From Melanocharis versteri (lineage: Eukaryota > Chordata > Aves > Passeriformes > Melanocharitidae): a DNA stretch of 64,000 bases. Below the pieces are notes generated by a model that saw only the letters and a list, made by a program, of their open reading frames with translations, did no database searches and had not been told where the DNA came from. The stretch lies in NCBI GenBank assembly GCA_013397845.1, contig VZTG01001079.1, forward strand, positions 40,423-104,422, given 5' to 3'. Position 1 is the first letter of the stretch; every line of letters begins with the position of its first letter. Below are positions 26,176 through 38,399 of this stretch, in pieces. Made by a program: the position numbers and the translations under genes.

Positions 26176-26781
26176 CGTTCAAGTTTTGGCTGGGGTAGAG
26201 TTAACTTTCTTCACAGTAGCTGGTATGGGGCTGTGTTTTGCATTTGTGATGAAAATGCTGTTGATAACACAATATTATGGGATTGCTTTCGTTACTGCTG
26301 AGCAGAACTTACACAGCCTCAAAGCCTTTTCTCTTCCACATCCCACCCCACCAGTGAGGCTGCACTAGAAGTTGTGAGGGAAAACAGCTGGGGCAGCTGA
26401 CCAACTGACCCAAGGAATATTCCAGACTGTATGGTGTCATGCTCAGAATGGTGTCATGCTCAGAATATATGTTGGGGAGAGAAGAAGGAAGGGGAGGGGG
26501 GACATTTGGAGTGATGGCATTTGTCTATCCAAGTCACTGTTACGCGTGATGGAGCCATGCTTTCCTGGACATCACTGAACACTGGCCTGCTGATGGGAAT
26601 TAGTGCATGAATTCCTTATTTTGCTTCTGTGTGCAGCTTTTCCTTTACTTTTTAAACTGTTCTTATCTCAACCCACAAGTTTTCTCATTTTTACACTTCT
26701 GATTCTCTTCTCCATCCCACTGCAGGAATTGAGTGAGTGGTTCAGTGATGCCAAGTTACTGCTTAGGATTAAACCATGACA
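26176..26781 (+). mobile_element. Solo LTR of an avian endogenous retrovirus
   Basis: A 606-base LTR of a family I recognise from bird genomes by its blocks. These are 'ttttggctggggtagagtta' at the start, 'gtagctggtatggggctgtg', the 'tgctgagcag...ttacacag' block near 26300, 'ttggagtgatggcatttgtc' near 26505, 'gttacgcgtgatggagcc' near 26540, and 'ctcaacccacaagttttctca' near 26660, closing with 'aaaccatgaca'. A perfect 5-bp duplication (TTGTG) flanks it. The first base reads C instead of the expected T of the TG...CA ends, so one terminal base has changed. No internal retroviral sequence lies on either side, so the provirus was lost by LTR-LTR recombination. A 17-base tandem duplication sits inside. 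A forward 69-codon frame is incidental. Confidence 0.88.
26432..26465 (+). repeat. 17-base tandem duplication inside the LTR
   Basis: TGGTGTCATGCTCAGAA occurs twice without mismatch at 26432-26448 and 26449-26465. From memory, the family normally carries one copy, so this is a private change in U3 of this LTR or its subfamily. Confidence 0.9.
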
Positions 26782-26786
26782 TTGTG
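26782..26786 (+). repeat. Target-site duplication, 3' copy
   Basis: TTGTG directly after the LTR's terminal CA, identical to the 5' copy. Confidence 0.75.
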
Positions 26787-29700
26787 GGAAACAACGGAAA
26801 TAAAAACTGTGAAGCCTACAGAAGGCTGAAGAACTAGAGAATGTCAAAAACCTTGTAAGTCAAACTTGACTGAATAATATAGTTTCCAAAAAGGCTGCCT
26901 CTATTACTCTTTCATTTCAGTTTTCCCACAGTGTAGCAATAACCATCATTCAAGTGCCAAACATAATGTGTCTACTGAAATTATAATGTGGGAATTATGC
27001 ACAATAGGGATTCACAGCCTATTCTATTATGATGTTATACTGCTTCTACGAACATAAAAGACATTAAATTCAGTTGTAGAGAGAATATATCCACCCAAAA
27101 TTCCTCAGAGGAATTTACACACTGAGAAAGTCATCATTCTGGGAAGAAACAGTTTGAACGGAGGAGGTGACAACTGTTGTGTGTCCAAGTTTTCCTGGAA
27201 AGAAGCAGTATCACTAAAACACTGGGAAAGAGGCAGTACTCCATGCTGTTGTATTAAGCATTACAACTTTGAACACCTTAATGCCCTTTAATGTATGTCT
27301 GTTCTATGAATTGTCAGCTGTTAAGAAATTTACACAAAACCCCTTCATCATTAATTACTAAACCAAAATAATTCAGAATATGTACACAAAAAATTATATT
27401 TAAATAATCCGATCATACGTTAGAATTCCCCCATGAAAACAAAGGGCTATCCCTGGTCTATGCCAAAAGACAGGGGAAAACAAAAGGTTTCATTTTTATT
27501 CCTTGTCATATATGCTATGGATAATATATTCGATTCTACTCAATTCTTCTCCAAACAATAGCCCCCACAATTCTCCAAACAATTACTACCCCCACGGAAA
27601 AGAAGATAAGAAATGTTTGACTTTGCATTGTTTTGCATTGCGTGGGGCATCCTGGCAAACATAATGGTAGTGACATAGTGCATCTGGATACAGGTCAGCA
27701 ATGTTTGGACTCACCTTCAAAAACAGTGACCGGACCCAAGCCAATTCAAAGGCCGGGCCTTCTGGTCAGCCTTACAGTGTTAGGGGCTGAAGATGATGTG
27801 GAGAAAGCAATTAATTTTCCAAATCTATGAAGTTTTGTGTTTATTTTCTTCTGCACCCTTCAAAACAGGAATAATTAAAAATTCAAAAACAAAACCACAG
27901 AAGGATTATGCTAACTTATTCTGGAATACAAATGTTCCCCCCTTATTTAAGTCTTACAGTATACTCTGAAAATCTCGTAATGATCATTACATAAGCCTTA
28001 CAAACTGTAGATTTCATTCCTTACTTATTTGGAACAAGAAATAACTTCTACATTTGTTTTTTCTAATATGCAATTTGTAAGTTTTGCATTAGTGTTTTTA
28101 GGCTAAATCCACAAGAAGAGAGATAATTTTTATTTTATATATCCCTACTAAAAACTCAAGATTTAATCTTTTTATGAATATTTGCAACCATTTGTACTAT
28201 AAATGTCAACATTACATTTTATGGCTATTAAAGAAAAGCAAAAAGAAAACACATAAAAATATGTTTTTACACAGTGATAGACTATTCTCATTTAATAGCA
28301 CTAACTGTTAAAGAACATAAAAACACTGTAGCCCTACCTAATGACAAAGACATATATTTTATTTATATATGCTATTCTTATTGTATATATGCATATAGAG
28401 CTGTGTACATATTATATGCAAATAATGTATAGTAAGCTGTCGTTTATACACATATATAAGGACATATAGCATGTATGTACAGTATACTTTTTCCTGTGTC
28501 TCTGGTAACTTCATCGTGTTTAAAAGCATGTTCTAAACATCTACTTTTTAAAACACTCTTAGTAGACCATATAGCTATTTAAATTCAGACAGCATTAATC
28601 TTCCCTTAAAATGAAACACAGAAATTAGTCAATGATTTTGATTTTCTGTGCTTCCTTATTACTAGATAAAATTCCTAACAGGCATTGTTCTTGTTCACTG
28701 GAAACGGTTCAAATTAAAGGTTCTTTTATTTCTAAAAGGAATGTCCCCTAAGAAATGGATGTAATCAAGGTAAGGGGCAGAGCACAAGAGTGGAGGTATT
28801 CTCAGAGGGATCATCCTAATTATTTGTAATTACTGGAACAGGCAGTTATTCAGATGAAACACATAGAAAGTACAGGTTCCCCAGGAACTTTTTGTTATTT
28901 ATGTAAATCTTGAATTTAATATATAATTTACAGATTGGAAAGTATAATTTTAATTTATATTTAGATAAGGAAAATGTCATATATCATATATTACCTGAAA
29001 AAAGACATTTAATGAAGCAAAATGAGTAATAAGATTGTGCTTCAACGATGCCAGAAATTATAGAGGAAGCATCAGCCACTATAATTTCCAAAGTTGGAAC
29101 TGGCTGGGATAACCTTCAAATCCTTGCGTTCATTTTGTTGTTTTCTACTCTTTCTGTTAGATGCACTGCATGAGGCATGTAGTCTAGAGATTTTGCCACC
29201 TTTTACAAGAGGTGTTTGGGGAAATTAGAACAAATGCTCCTAATGGAAATTTAAATGCTGTATTTATCTTTTCTGTACTGTTATATTCATTTCTGAAAGA
29301 AGCAAAATTAATTTAATGCTGGAATATCCAGAATTTTTAACAAGGAATTGATACTGATACTCTTGTGCTACAGTATATGAACAGGTTAAGAATATATGTC
29401 TGCATTGGATATTTTGATTATTGCAGTGAAATTTATAGCAACAAATCAAAGGATAATCTGTACTGCAGGATGCTTAAACTCCATCCACGATAAACAAAAA
29501 CTTCTTAATTTTCTTTATATTCTTTACCATATTTTATTTTCCATTCCTTATCTATTTTACAAGACAGAGAGAATTTGTCTTTATACTTTTCTTGTGGTTT
29601 TTTTAGGGCTAACTTCTAATTTCCACCTATGCTTATGACTTGCATAAACATCAGAGAAAGGAAGATTAGTAATATCACCATTACATAATGTTGGAAGTAG

Positions 29701-30245
29701 AATACTTTTATACCTGAATAGCATGTAGGGAGAAAAATCTGCCTTTTGTTATCATAGCTGTGCCACATATATGTATATATACATGTATATTTTTTTTTCT
29801 TCTATTCACCAAGTAAAAAAAAAAAAAATCAAAGCAAAAAAACCCACCAACCCTCGAACACATATATAATACATATATTTATATATTATATATACATTTT
29901 TAATTAAATGAAAACTAATGTTCGATTAATGTTCAGTGAAGGTATTCAGTGTAGGATTCAGCAGATTATCCATCTGATAAGATATTTTACTGACCTCCAG
30001 GACATACTTAAAAATGTGTTTATACTGGCAATTTTCAAGGTTTTCCATTACTACTGAGTTTTGTACCGACATAATTTGTTGACAAACTTTTGTCTACAGT
30101 ATATTACTTTTGTTTATGAACATGACCATTATGAAAATAAGAAGCTTGCACTGAAAGAAAACAACTTCCAGATTTCTAAAACTAGTGCAAATCTCACATT
30201 TTTTGTTTCACACATTTGATTTATGGATTCAGTTATTGACTGAAG
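26787..30245. other. AT-rich non-coding DNA with imperfect TA-rich tracts
   Basis: No gene or named transposon was recognised. Imperfect alternating TA/CA sequence occurs near 28345-28475 and 29765-29905, with a poly-A run at 29816-29828. A slightly GC-richer 200 bases near 27620-27830 holds a 65-codon frame without a recognisable product. Confidence 0.5.
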
Positions 30246-30247
30246 TG

Positions 30248-30460
30248 TAACCTGTTCACCCAGAGGGTGATTGGGCATTGGAACAGGCTTCCCAGGGAAT
30301 AGGTTCCAGTACTAAACCCGCCAGAGTTTAAAAAGAGTTTGGACAGCATCCTCAGGCACATGGTGTGACTCTTTGAGGCTGTTCTGGGAAGGGCCAGGAA
30401 TCAGACTCAGTGGTCAGTTAGTTCCTTCCAACTCAGAATATCCTGTGATTCTATGATTTT
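30248..30460 (+). mobile_element. CR1 LINE, 3' end
   Basis: The landmarks in order are 'cagagggtgattgggcattgg' near 30260, 'aacaggcttcccagggaa', a 'gtttggacagcatcctcagg' block near 30338, 'tcagtggtcagttagttcct' and the terminal 'gtgattctatgatttt'. It is 5'-truncated and non-coding. Confidence 0.93.
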
Positions 30461-31876
30461 CAGGGTGTTTCAACTAGCTCTAAATCCAAAACAAATCTGC
30501 TTTAGAATGCGCTCTTATGCATCTGTAAAGAAAACGCCCAACATTTGATTAAAGTGCGAGGGTTTATGCAAGGGATAGTCTTCTTATTTAAAAACACACA
30601 CAACTGAGCTTGCTGAAAACTGTTAGAAGAGAAAAACACCAAATCTAATATTTTTAGAGAATTGTTTGCTAAATTGCTAAATTGATAGAATAATTCATCA
30701 TTTCTATTGTTGAGCAATGTGCAATAGAATAACATTTTTTGGGGGAAGATAAAACCCTTTTCTTCATAAAAGAAGACACATTTTTAAGAAAGTATACTAC
30801 CTCCTACAAATGTATTCTTATGTTTTCTTGGATATGTATTACACGTTTGTGGATGACATTATTAGCTATTCATTACCATATATTACACGATTCAAAAGTC
30901 AGAGATTTTGAGTATTTGAATATTTCTCCTTCAATTTTAAATTTTCTCATTTATCCTTAGACTTCTACTAAAAAGATTATTGATATTACAACTAATATAT
31001 CATTCTGTTGTACAATAAAACTGGTAAAAATGTAATTTAAAAAAATAGACACAGTGACAAAATACAAAAACTGAATCAATATTGATGTTCTTCATTTTAC
31101 TTAGCTATGGATTTTATCTAGTGGGACCAGGATTCTAATATTCATAAATTCTCAACGTTTGATAGCAAGACGTCAAAAATGTGATGAGGATGCTGGTTTT
31201 GTCAACATGAGCTTTCCACAGAAACTTTGGGGGGTTTATTTGTCTGCTTCATATTTCATATTTGTTTATCTGGTTTCATAGATTATGTGTTGACTTCATG
31301 GCATTTTTCCATTTTTCCTGAAGGATCTGAAGATTTCAGTATGTGTATACTCTCAGTAGTGTTAGAGAGACTTTGCCTTCATCTTCAGCTATTATGCGTA
31401 GAGATTGACTTAAACTTCAGCTTCTTGGCAGCTTTAACACTATATAGTCTTTTGTCATACAATCAAGTCTTCAATCCCTTTCACTCCTTATCAGGCAGCT
31501 CAGTGCAGTGATACGACTACTAAAAGGTCAGCTGTACAGTGAGGCTTCCAGAAGGAAGCTCAGAAGTTAAGTGTTCTGTCTGGAAAAATGGACTATGAAA
31601 GCATTCAAGAAACTGACGGACTGAAACTGCTTTGAAAAAAATATTGCTAAACGCAAAGTATTTGTATTTCAGGGCCTAAATGCCTACAGCAGTAAAACAT
31701 CCTTACTGATACAGTTATTTTAAACTCTCTATAAATATTCAATAATGTATAAAAATTTAATGCACTAAGGCAGTTAAGGTACTACTAGGTGTGTGCAATT
31801 TTAGATAGATTTTCCTCTTTGTGTAGAGTCTCTACTAATAAGTTGCATTTTTAATATGTTTTTTCTATTTCTGTTT
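30461..31876. other. AT-rich non-coding DNA
   Basis: No repeat family, exon or RNA gene was recognised. A forward 94-codon frame at 31227-31511 is hydrophobic and aromatic-rich but lies in T-rich DNA and resembles no family I know. Confidence 0.5.
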
Positions 31877-31990
31877 AGGGACCCACAAGGATGATCTAGT
31901 TGAACTCTTCATTGAATGGCCCATATGGGGATTGAACCCACAACTTTAGTGTTATTAGCAACGTGCTCTGACCAACTGGGCTAATCTCAG
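31877..31990 (-). mobile_element. tRNA-Ile-derived SINE with CR1-like tail (TguSINE1-like)
   Basis: Read on the minus strand, 31990 to about 31917 is a tRNA-Ile-like head. It has an A-box region (TTAGCCCAGTTGG), an anticodon loop CTAATAA with anticodon AAT, and a B-box region (GGGTTCAATCCCC), ending GGGCCA. The rest, 31916 to 31877, matches the CR1 3' end ('tagatcatccttgtgggtccct'). A tRNA head plus a LINE 3' tail is the classic SINE design, in which the LINE machinery moves the element. This pairing resembles TguSINE1 of zebra finch. The tail stops before the CR1 octamer repeats and I see no target duplication. It is not a working tRNA gene: no terminator follows, and the 5' acceptor arm (CTGAGA...) does not pair with the 3' arm. 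Confidence 0.78.
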
Positions 31991-34900
31991 GGTCATTATG
32001 TGTAATTAATGAGAAGTGTCTGACCAATTGTTGATATTTTAATGCATTGTAAAAAGATTTTGAATGTAGAACAGGAGTATTCTGTAAAGTGTATTTTCTT
32101 CTATACCTTATCTTGATTTTTTTAACTCGACATTGCTCAAATTTTCTCATTTTCTCTAGGCCATGTTCTGTTTAAAAATATCCTCATGATTTAAAAAAAA
32201 TACAAATAATATCCTGAAGGAACTTTGAGTAGTTAGAAAAATAATGAGAGAAATAAAAAATTATATAGTGTATTATTAATATACTATCTTGACTTTTTAA
32301 AGTGAATTGCACTCTCTACCTAGCAGAAGATGTATATTGAATGAATATTCTCAATCAACTTTGTGATTGTCCCATCTACAAAACTGCATCTGTGTAAAGT
32401 ATCCGAACACATTTTCACTTGAACCAAAAATATCTAACCTCAAGCCATAATCTTCTAACACTCCTTGGGTGTTTTTGAGGGCATCACCTAATGAAGGTCC
32501 TCCCGTATTAGATAGCTCAGAATGTGATTTAACATAGAGTTATTAATTACTACACATTGGTGAAGACTGGTGATAGAATGAACCTTGAATACATAATGCT
32601 ATCAGTCAGCAAATGGTAATCTTAAAATGGCCCCAATAATTGTATTCCTAAAATAGAACTTTCATCATCCTCCCTGCTTTGCTAATCCAGTAGGACTCTG
32701 CTACCTTGCAATTAAATAGCATCTATTTTGCAATAATTTCCTGTCTTATGTGGTGGGTGCTCAATTAATGAAGATGCTGTAAAAACCAAAAAAAAAAAAT
32801 CCCCTAGATTATTCATTCTTAGCACTTTTGGAATAAGTAGCAAGCCTATTAAAAAAAAAAAAAAAAACAAAAAACAAAAAACAAAAACATAACAAACCCT
32901 TAACAACATATCAGTAGAGTTAAAACTTTTTAAACTAGATGATCTATTTGATCTACTTACAGTTTTAAAAGGCTTTTCTATTTTCTGCTGAATTATTTCC
33001 TGGATTTCATGCAGAAATAGAAAATAAACAATTTCACTTGTCAAGCAGAACACTATTCCTTGACACTGCATTTTCCATTTGATCATGGTTAGTTTGCATT
33101 ATGATTCTTGTATTTTATTAATACGTTGTATTTGTAAAACTCAATTATTTTTGGTAAACACATTTACTATTATGTTGTAACATACAGAGAGATTGTACAT
33201 ATTAATAAAACATAAAAAATGCTAGGCTTTGAGAAATTCTTGCAAGTTTGGAAGTCCTGCTATTTTAATGAAAGCAGAGACACAAGCAGCAGGAAGAGTA
33301 TTATGGAATAAGATGTTCTAAATTTAAAAACCAGGATGGAATGTGAACCATCTATTTTCGCCACCATAGAAAGCTAAAAGCAAGCATCATTTAGAATCAA
33401 TGTTAAGTCTTTTTTTTTTTCCTAATATATTTTTTAAAGTTTGAAAGTTAAGAGACTATTCAGCAAGCTTTACAGAAGACAAAAAATTCAGTTACTTAGG
33501 ACCAGTTACAACTGTGAAAAGCTTGAAATATTTAAGGCAGTAGTTAAATGAGTAAAAGGATTACTAATGAATTTTGGTATCGATAAAAATTAAGAGAAAC
33601 ACACAGGGTAAGAATTCAAATTATTCCTATAGCTACAAGTATTTCAATTAACAGCACTAGCCAGGAAAATGACCTTGGAGTTACTGCTGACAGCACAGAA
33701 GAAACCACTGCTTGTACAAATATCATGATTTTCCTAATATCTCTTGGAGGAAACCAGAATATACAGGGGATGAAGACGTGAAACATACGAAGAATACTAT
33801 GGTGACCTTATTGAAATGTGGCTACAGATTTAAAATGTTTATGTTTGACAATTCAAGACTAAAAGATGTTAAAAAAAATGATAATGACATTACCAAAGAG
33901 TGGAGGAATCTTTACAAGCAAACATTGAAGGGTTATTTTTTAACCTTAAAATATGTCTTAGAAGAATAGGATAAATAATTATAAAAATAAATCAGAAATG
34001 AGCTGTATAAGCAAGATATATGAGTGTATTTTTTTTTCTATCTGCCTCAAAGCTCAACAAAAACTAAATAAGTTAAATTAAAATTGGAAGTGTTAAACAG
34101 CTAAAAAATATTAGCTCATGCATTTTTTAATTAAGTATAAAATAATTTTCTACAGGAAGGAAACAAATAAGTCGACTCAAAACAGGACTAAATATTAGGA
34201 GTTCCATAAAAAGTGTCTGAGCTTAAGTTTTTATGGGGTTTAGCTAAACATTTTCCTCCATGTAGTTTAAGAAATCAAAAATTTGGGTATGTTTTACTCC
34301 ACCATAGATCAAGAAAGAAAGATAAACATTGACAAAATTATTTGATAATGATTTTGAACTCAAGAGATCATAATTTTCTTCTGACAAACATCACTGAAAA
34401 TTTACTTACAAGAAAATTTATTGTTTTAATTAATAATTTAAAAAGGGAAAGTTATTAAATTTCACACTTCAGAGATTAAAATATTATATTCAAACTGGAA
34501 ATCATGATGAGACTTAATATAGGACTTAGATTATCCCGTATCTTTTCACTGTACTGTTCTTTTTTCTGAAACTTTTGCTTTTGGATTCTCTTTTAGACAA
34601 AGTATTGACTATGTGGTTTCTACATCCGGCTCAGTATTGCAACTTATATATGCCCATAAATAATTCTGTTACAATGTAACTCTGAAAATAAATGGCCAAA
34701 ATATATTCTCTAACTCAGAGTATTCTGGCTACTTTTGTGCCTTCTGTTTCTTCTCTTTATGCCAGAGTGCTGGAAGACATGCAAAAGCTGCAGACTGCTC
34801 TTCTGACACTACAGATTTTATGGGCGAAATAAATTGCCAATAAAGCAGTTTTTTGCCCCTAACAATGCAAGAGATTGTTTTAGTGTTCTTTCCACTAGAA

Positions 34901-36058
34901 AGCACCTAAGAAACTGTGCTTTCTTTTAATTACAGACTTTTCAGTTTTTACTGGGTCCCAACCTTCAATGTAACAAAGCCATTGGCTCTATCAGGTACAG
35001 AATTGTGGAGGAGATGTCAGTGACTCGTGAAACTCTTCCCACCTCTCCACTAGTAGTGACTTCACAGCATGCTCTCTTGGCAAAAAAATCAGAAGTGTTA
35101 GGTCAGACACTTCAAAGAGCACTGTGTTTTCAACAATCTAGCCAGCTAAAGAAGCTACATCTAAAAGGTTTGACTTTTATCCTGTGGAGTGAAAATTATA
35201 AACTAGTGATATCAAAGACTATAATTACAAGTGCTTATCCTCAAATGTCTCATAAAAAATTTCCAGTACATAGCTTTTGCTAAGTAAATTTGATAAACCC
35301 AAGTTGTCTTTTATGCCTATTTTCTACTTCCATCTCTTTCTTGTTTTTTTCTGTTTTGTTTTCTCTTTTTGACTCTTCCAGTTACGTCTCTCCTACTGTC
35401 TTACTTTTTGATTGAAGTATACGTGCATATGAAAAATAGAATATGTGTGTTCTCCTTCTTTTTCCAATCCACTTGATACATCTCCTTGTTCTGTTAAAGG
35501 AAGAGCATACATGGTACCACCTGAAGTTTTCTTGATTGCTATGGGAGCTGAGAATAGAATGCAGGCTGGTGGTCTGCTGTCTGCTTGCAGTTCTTTTTAA
35601 GAAAGCTGAAAATATCCATAGGAGATGAAACAGGTGTTGCATAGAAAATGAATGGATAATAAAGAGCTACCTATGATTTAACCTACAAATACAATATCAG
35701 CTTGCAGTGCATCTATGATTGAAGATGCTTTTGTATTAGATTTTGTCTTCTTAGGATTACTCTTGCCACTGTTTTACACTCTCTATAGATAGGTACTCAG
35801 GATTATTTTGGGTTAGCAACACACACTGTTCTATGTTATTCTAACTAAAAGGCATGCAAATTGAAGTACCTTAATGAAATGACAACAATTTTGGCTCTTT
35901 GGCTCTCTGGCTCTCAGTTTTGTGTAAACCCTCTGCTACTTTATCAGAGGGTTCTGGTAATAGAAACACAATGCTGAAAACTATTTACATCATCAGTTTA
36001 AGGCCAGAATTCACTACCAGTTAAACTTATGCCAAACTATGGGCTACACAGTATAATT
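31991..36058. other. AT-rich non-coding DNA
   Basis: No recognised gene or named transposon. It contains an A-rich tract at 32850-32888. A short passage near 33668-33705 faintly resembles CR1 but is too diverged to call. Frames of 60 to 124 codons are compositional. Confidence 0.5.
32850..32888. repeat. A-rich tract grading into (CAAAAA)n
   Basis: A long A run is followed by CAAAAA-type units. The 124-codon minus-strand frame across it is an artefact of poly-T on that strand. Confidence 0.85.
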
Positions 36059-36086
36059 TGCCAGTAACTTTGTCAAGTTACTGGCA
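36059..36086. repeat. Perfect hairpin, 12-base arms and 4-base loop
   Basis: TGCCAGTAACTT at 36059-36070 is the exact reverse complement of AAGTTACTGGCA at 36075-36086, with TGTC between. No terminator-like tail or gene neighbours it. Confidence 0.95.
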
Positions 36087-38056
36087 TGTTCAAGTTCAAG
36101 CATGGAAAAAAAAAACTGTGTCATCTATTACATTATAGCACAAAAACTGGTTATGAAATTCAGTCATCCCTACTAAACATTGAATAAAAAAACAGGAGGT
36201 TTCCATACTTATACACAAGCCTATAATTAGTTATTTAACCACAACAAAGACTGCAGAATGATCTCACAGATTGCCCTTGTGAGGCACAGCAGAGATTAAC
36301 GGTTGAGATAAAATATGTCACTGACTTTATTTCTCTATAAGATTTTGCCCTATTCCACCCTGTCTGCTGTTCCTTCTGTCCATGGTGCACCAGGAAATGC
36401 AGGAATAAAGAAAGGAAAATTTGTGTAAACATCAGTGTTGCTGTTCACTTTAGCATAACAGCAAGCCATGCTCTAAAGGCAGTCAGGGTTTGTATTTTTA
36501 TATAAGGATGAAAACAAATGAAAACCAGATAAGGTTAAAGTCCTTCAATTTAAAATGTATAAAAATGTTTCTTTTTTAGCACTGATGAAAATATGACATT
36601 GTCAATATTTATATATGAAATACATATAGATAGTACGGTGATATATACACATCAGTCACTATATCTCTGTAATGATATTTTGTTTGAAAACTGAGAAGTA
36701 AATAATATTTTTTTAAAATCTCAAAAAGTTTAGCTCAAAACAACTTTTCTAAATCCCTTTTTGAGACATACATACAATTCTTGAAATAACATTATTTTTA
36801 TTTCACAGGCTTCTCATTATTAACAAAGTTATTTTCAGAAATATTTTAGACTAAAAGTCTAAAGAGATTATCTATTATTGAGTCTAATCAATAATAAATG
36901 ATAAATAATAAATCTAGTAAATAAAGATCAACTCATTGCTTATTTGGAACTCATGGTAGACATTTTTGGACAATTGAAAAGCTAACCCAACTCTGTGAAT
37001 TAGAATATACTGTCTAGTTCTGGTGTTTCCTTACAGAACAATGACAGATCTAAACATTAGATTCAGGACATGAGGCAAATAGCAGAAGATTATTTCCTGA
37101 TTTTAGATTGAAGCAACAAGGCAATAATATAAGTCACTGAAAAGGGTAAGACCCAGACAAGTGAGTGTCCCATCAGTAAATCCTTACCTGCTTAACCAAA
37201 AATTTGTTTTTTCACCAAAGGGTAATTCAATTTTCATTACAAATGTTCACTCCAGTAAACCCTCTCACAATGTTTAAAACCTTAGCCTTTTGTTTCATGG
37301 CTTATTTAGACACTTCAAATTTTTCTGAGATGGGGCACTGAATGTAGGCAAGACTGATAAATATAATCTGTTATCTTCTCATTATTTTTGTAACATTAAT
37401 TCATTCCTATATCACAGCATCTATCAGACAGAGTTTTTAACATCTTCTTACCATGTCCTAGATACTGAAGGCTTAATATCAAGAGGCATAACATAACACA
37501 CTTATTATTTATTACATTATTTTTGTTTTACATATAAGAATCTTGTTATATTTAGACCTCTGAGCCAACTATTTCAGTGATATGATAAGAACTGCCTTTT
37601 TGTAAATGCCTCTCTATCCACAGAGGAAGAGTGTTTGATTATTTTGATTTTGGCAGGATGAGAGTGCTTAAAAATTCCAAAGTTTTACATTAGAAATCTA
37701 TGTTTTCTACCATCTATATCATAAATGTTCTTATCTTGCTCATTATCCAATAATTAATATTTCCACACAGAAAACATTACTGAAGTACATACCAGTTCTC
37801 AATTAAAATTCTTAATATCTTTGGATTTTGACTTAATTTCTGAAGAACAAAAGGGAAGGATGCTTTCATGGTTCAGGTACAAAACTGAAGCTTAATTATG
37901 CAAAAACTTTAAAATGTTAAAAAACTAGTGTGACTCAACATATCAAATATATTTTAAAGTACATTTTAAAAGTAGGCAATAGAAATGTTAACATGTTTTT
38001 TAAATGGCTTTGCCCTGAAATACTTTGGTATTTGCAAGACCTAAAATTTTCCTTAT
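36087..38056. other. AT-rich non-coding DNA
   Basis: No repeat family or exon was recognised. The stretch is strongly AT-rich with TA-rich and AATAA-rich passages near 36600-36660 and 36880-36930. Confidence 0.5.
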
Positions 38057-38263
38057 TCACTCAAAATCTACGGGCATGGCTATGTCTGTGGCTGAGCTGG
38101 AAACTGACATTCCTCCAACATAGCTTGGGAAGGGGCTGAGGGCCCCAGGCAGAACTGAAATGGCCTTTGGCCTCATAGGTGTGGTTGGAGGCTTCAAGAG
38201 AGATTCTTCAGGATTTATAAAGTCTCTCAGGGCCCTGAGAGTGGTACTTATTTGCAAAGTCAT
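38057..38263 (-). other. Small coding-like open frame, product unknown
   Basis: A 68-codon minus-strand frame from ATG to TGA with a balanced, proline- and serine-containing composition. Motifs include PPTTPMRPKAISVLPGALS around residues 25-43 and SYVGGMSVSSSATDIAMPVDF near the C terminus. Its bases are richer in G and C than the neighbours, and third positions look less random than in other frames here. I recognise no family. On the minus strand an AG follows CTCTC near 38228, but its pyrimidine tract is weak, and no good splice donor is obvious. It could be an exon of a long gene, a retrocopy fragment, or chance. The palindrome at 38224-38241 lies inside it. Confidence 0.2.
38224..38241. 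repeat. Perfect 18-base palindrome
   Basis: CTCTCAGGGCCCTGAGAG equals its own reverse complement without a spacer. It lies within the small minus-strand frame. Confidence 0.95.
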
Positions 38264-38378
38264 TTAAAACTTTGAATCTTTGTGATTATCTTTGAAAGCT
38301 ACTATATATAATATCATCAATTTTTAATCAGAATTCTCAATAGGGAGCTTTACTCAAGAGCTGATGGGATGACACAAC

Positions 38379-38399
38379 CTCAAAACCTTTGGTTTTGAG
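38379..38399. repeat. Short hairpin, 9-base arms
   Basis: CTCAAAACC and GGTTTTGAG flank a TTT loop. The arms pair perfectly. Such short hairpins are expected by chance at low frequency in sequence of this length. Confidence 0.9.

Noticed and set aside
31917..31990. A functional tRNA-Ile gene on the minus strand
   Set aside because: The acceptor arm does not pair, a CR1-like tail follows immediately and no T-run terminator is present, so a SINE fits better.
33668..33969. Faint CR1 resemblance followed by an 85-codon frame
   Set aside because: Only about 35 bases resemble CR1, no tail follows, and the frame is not CR1-like.
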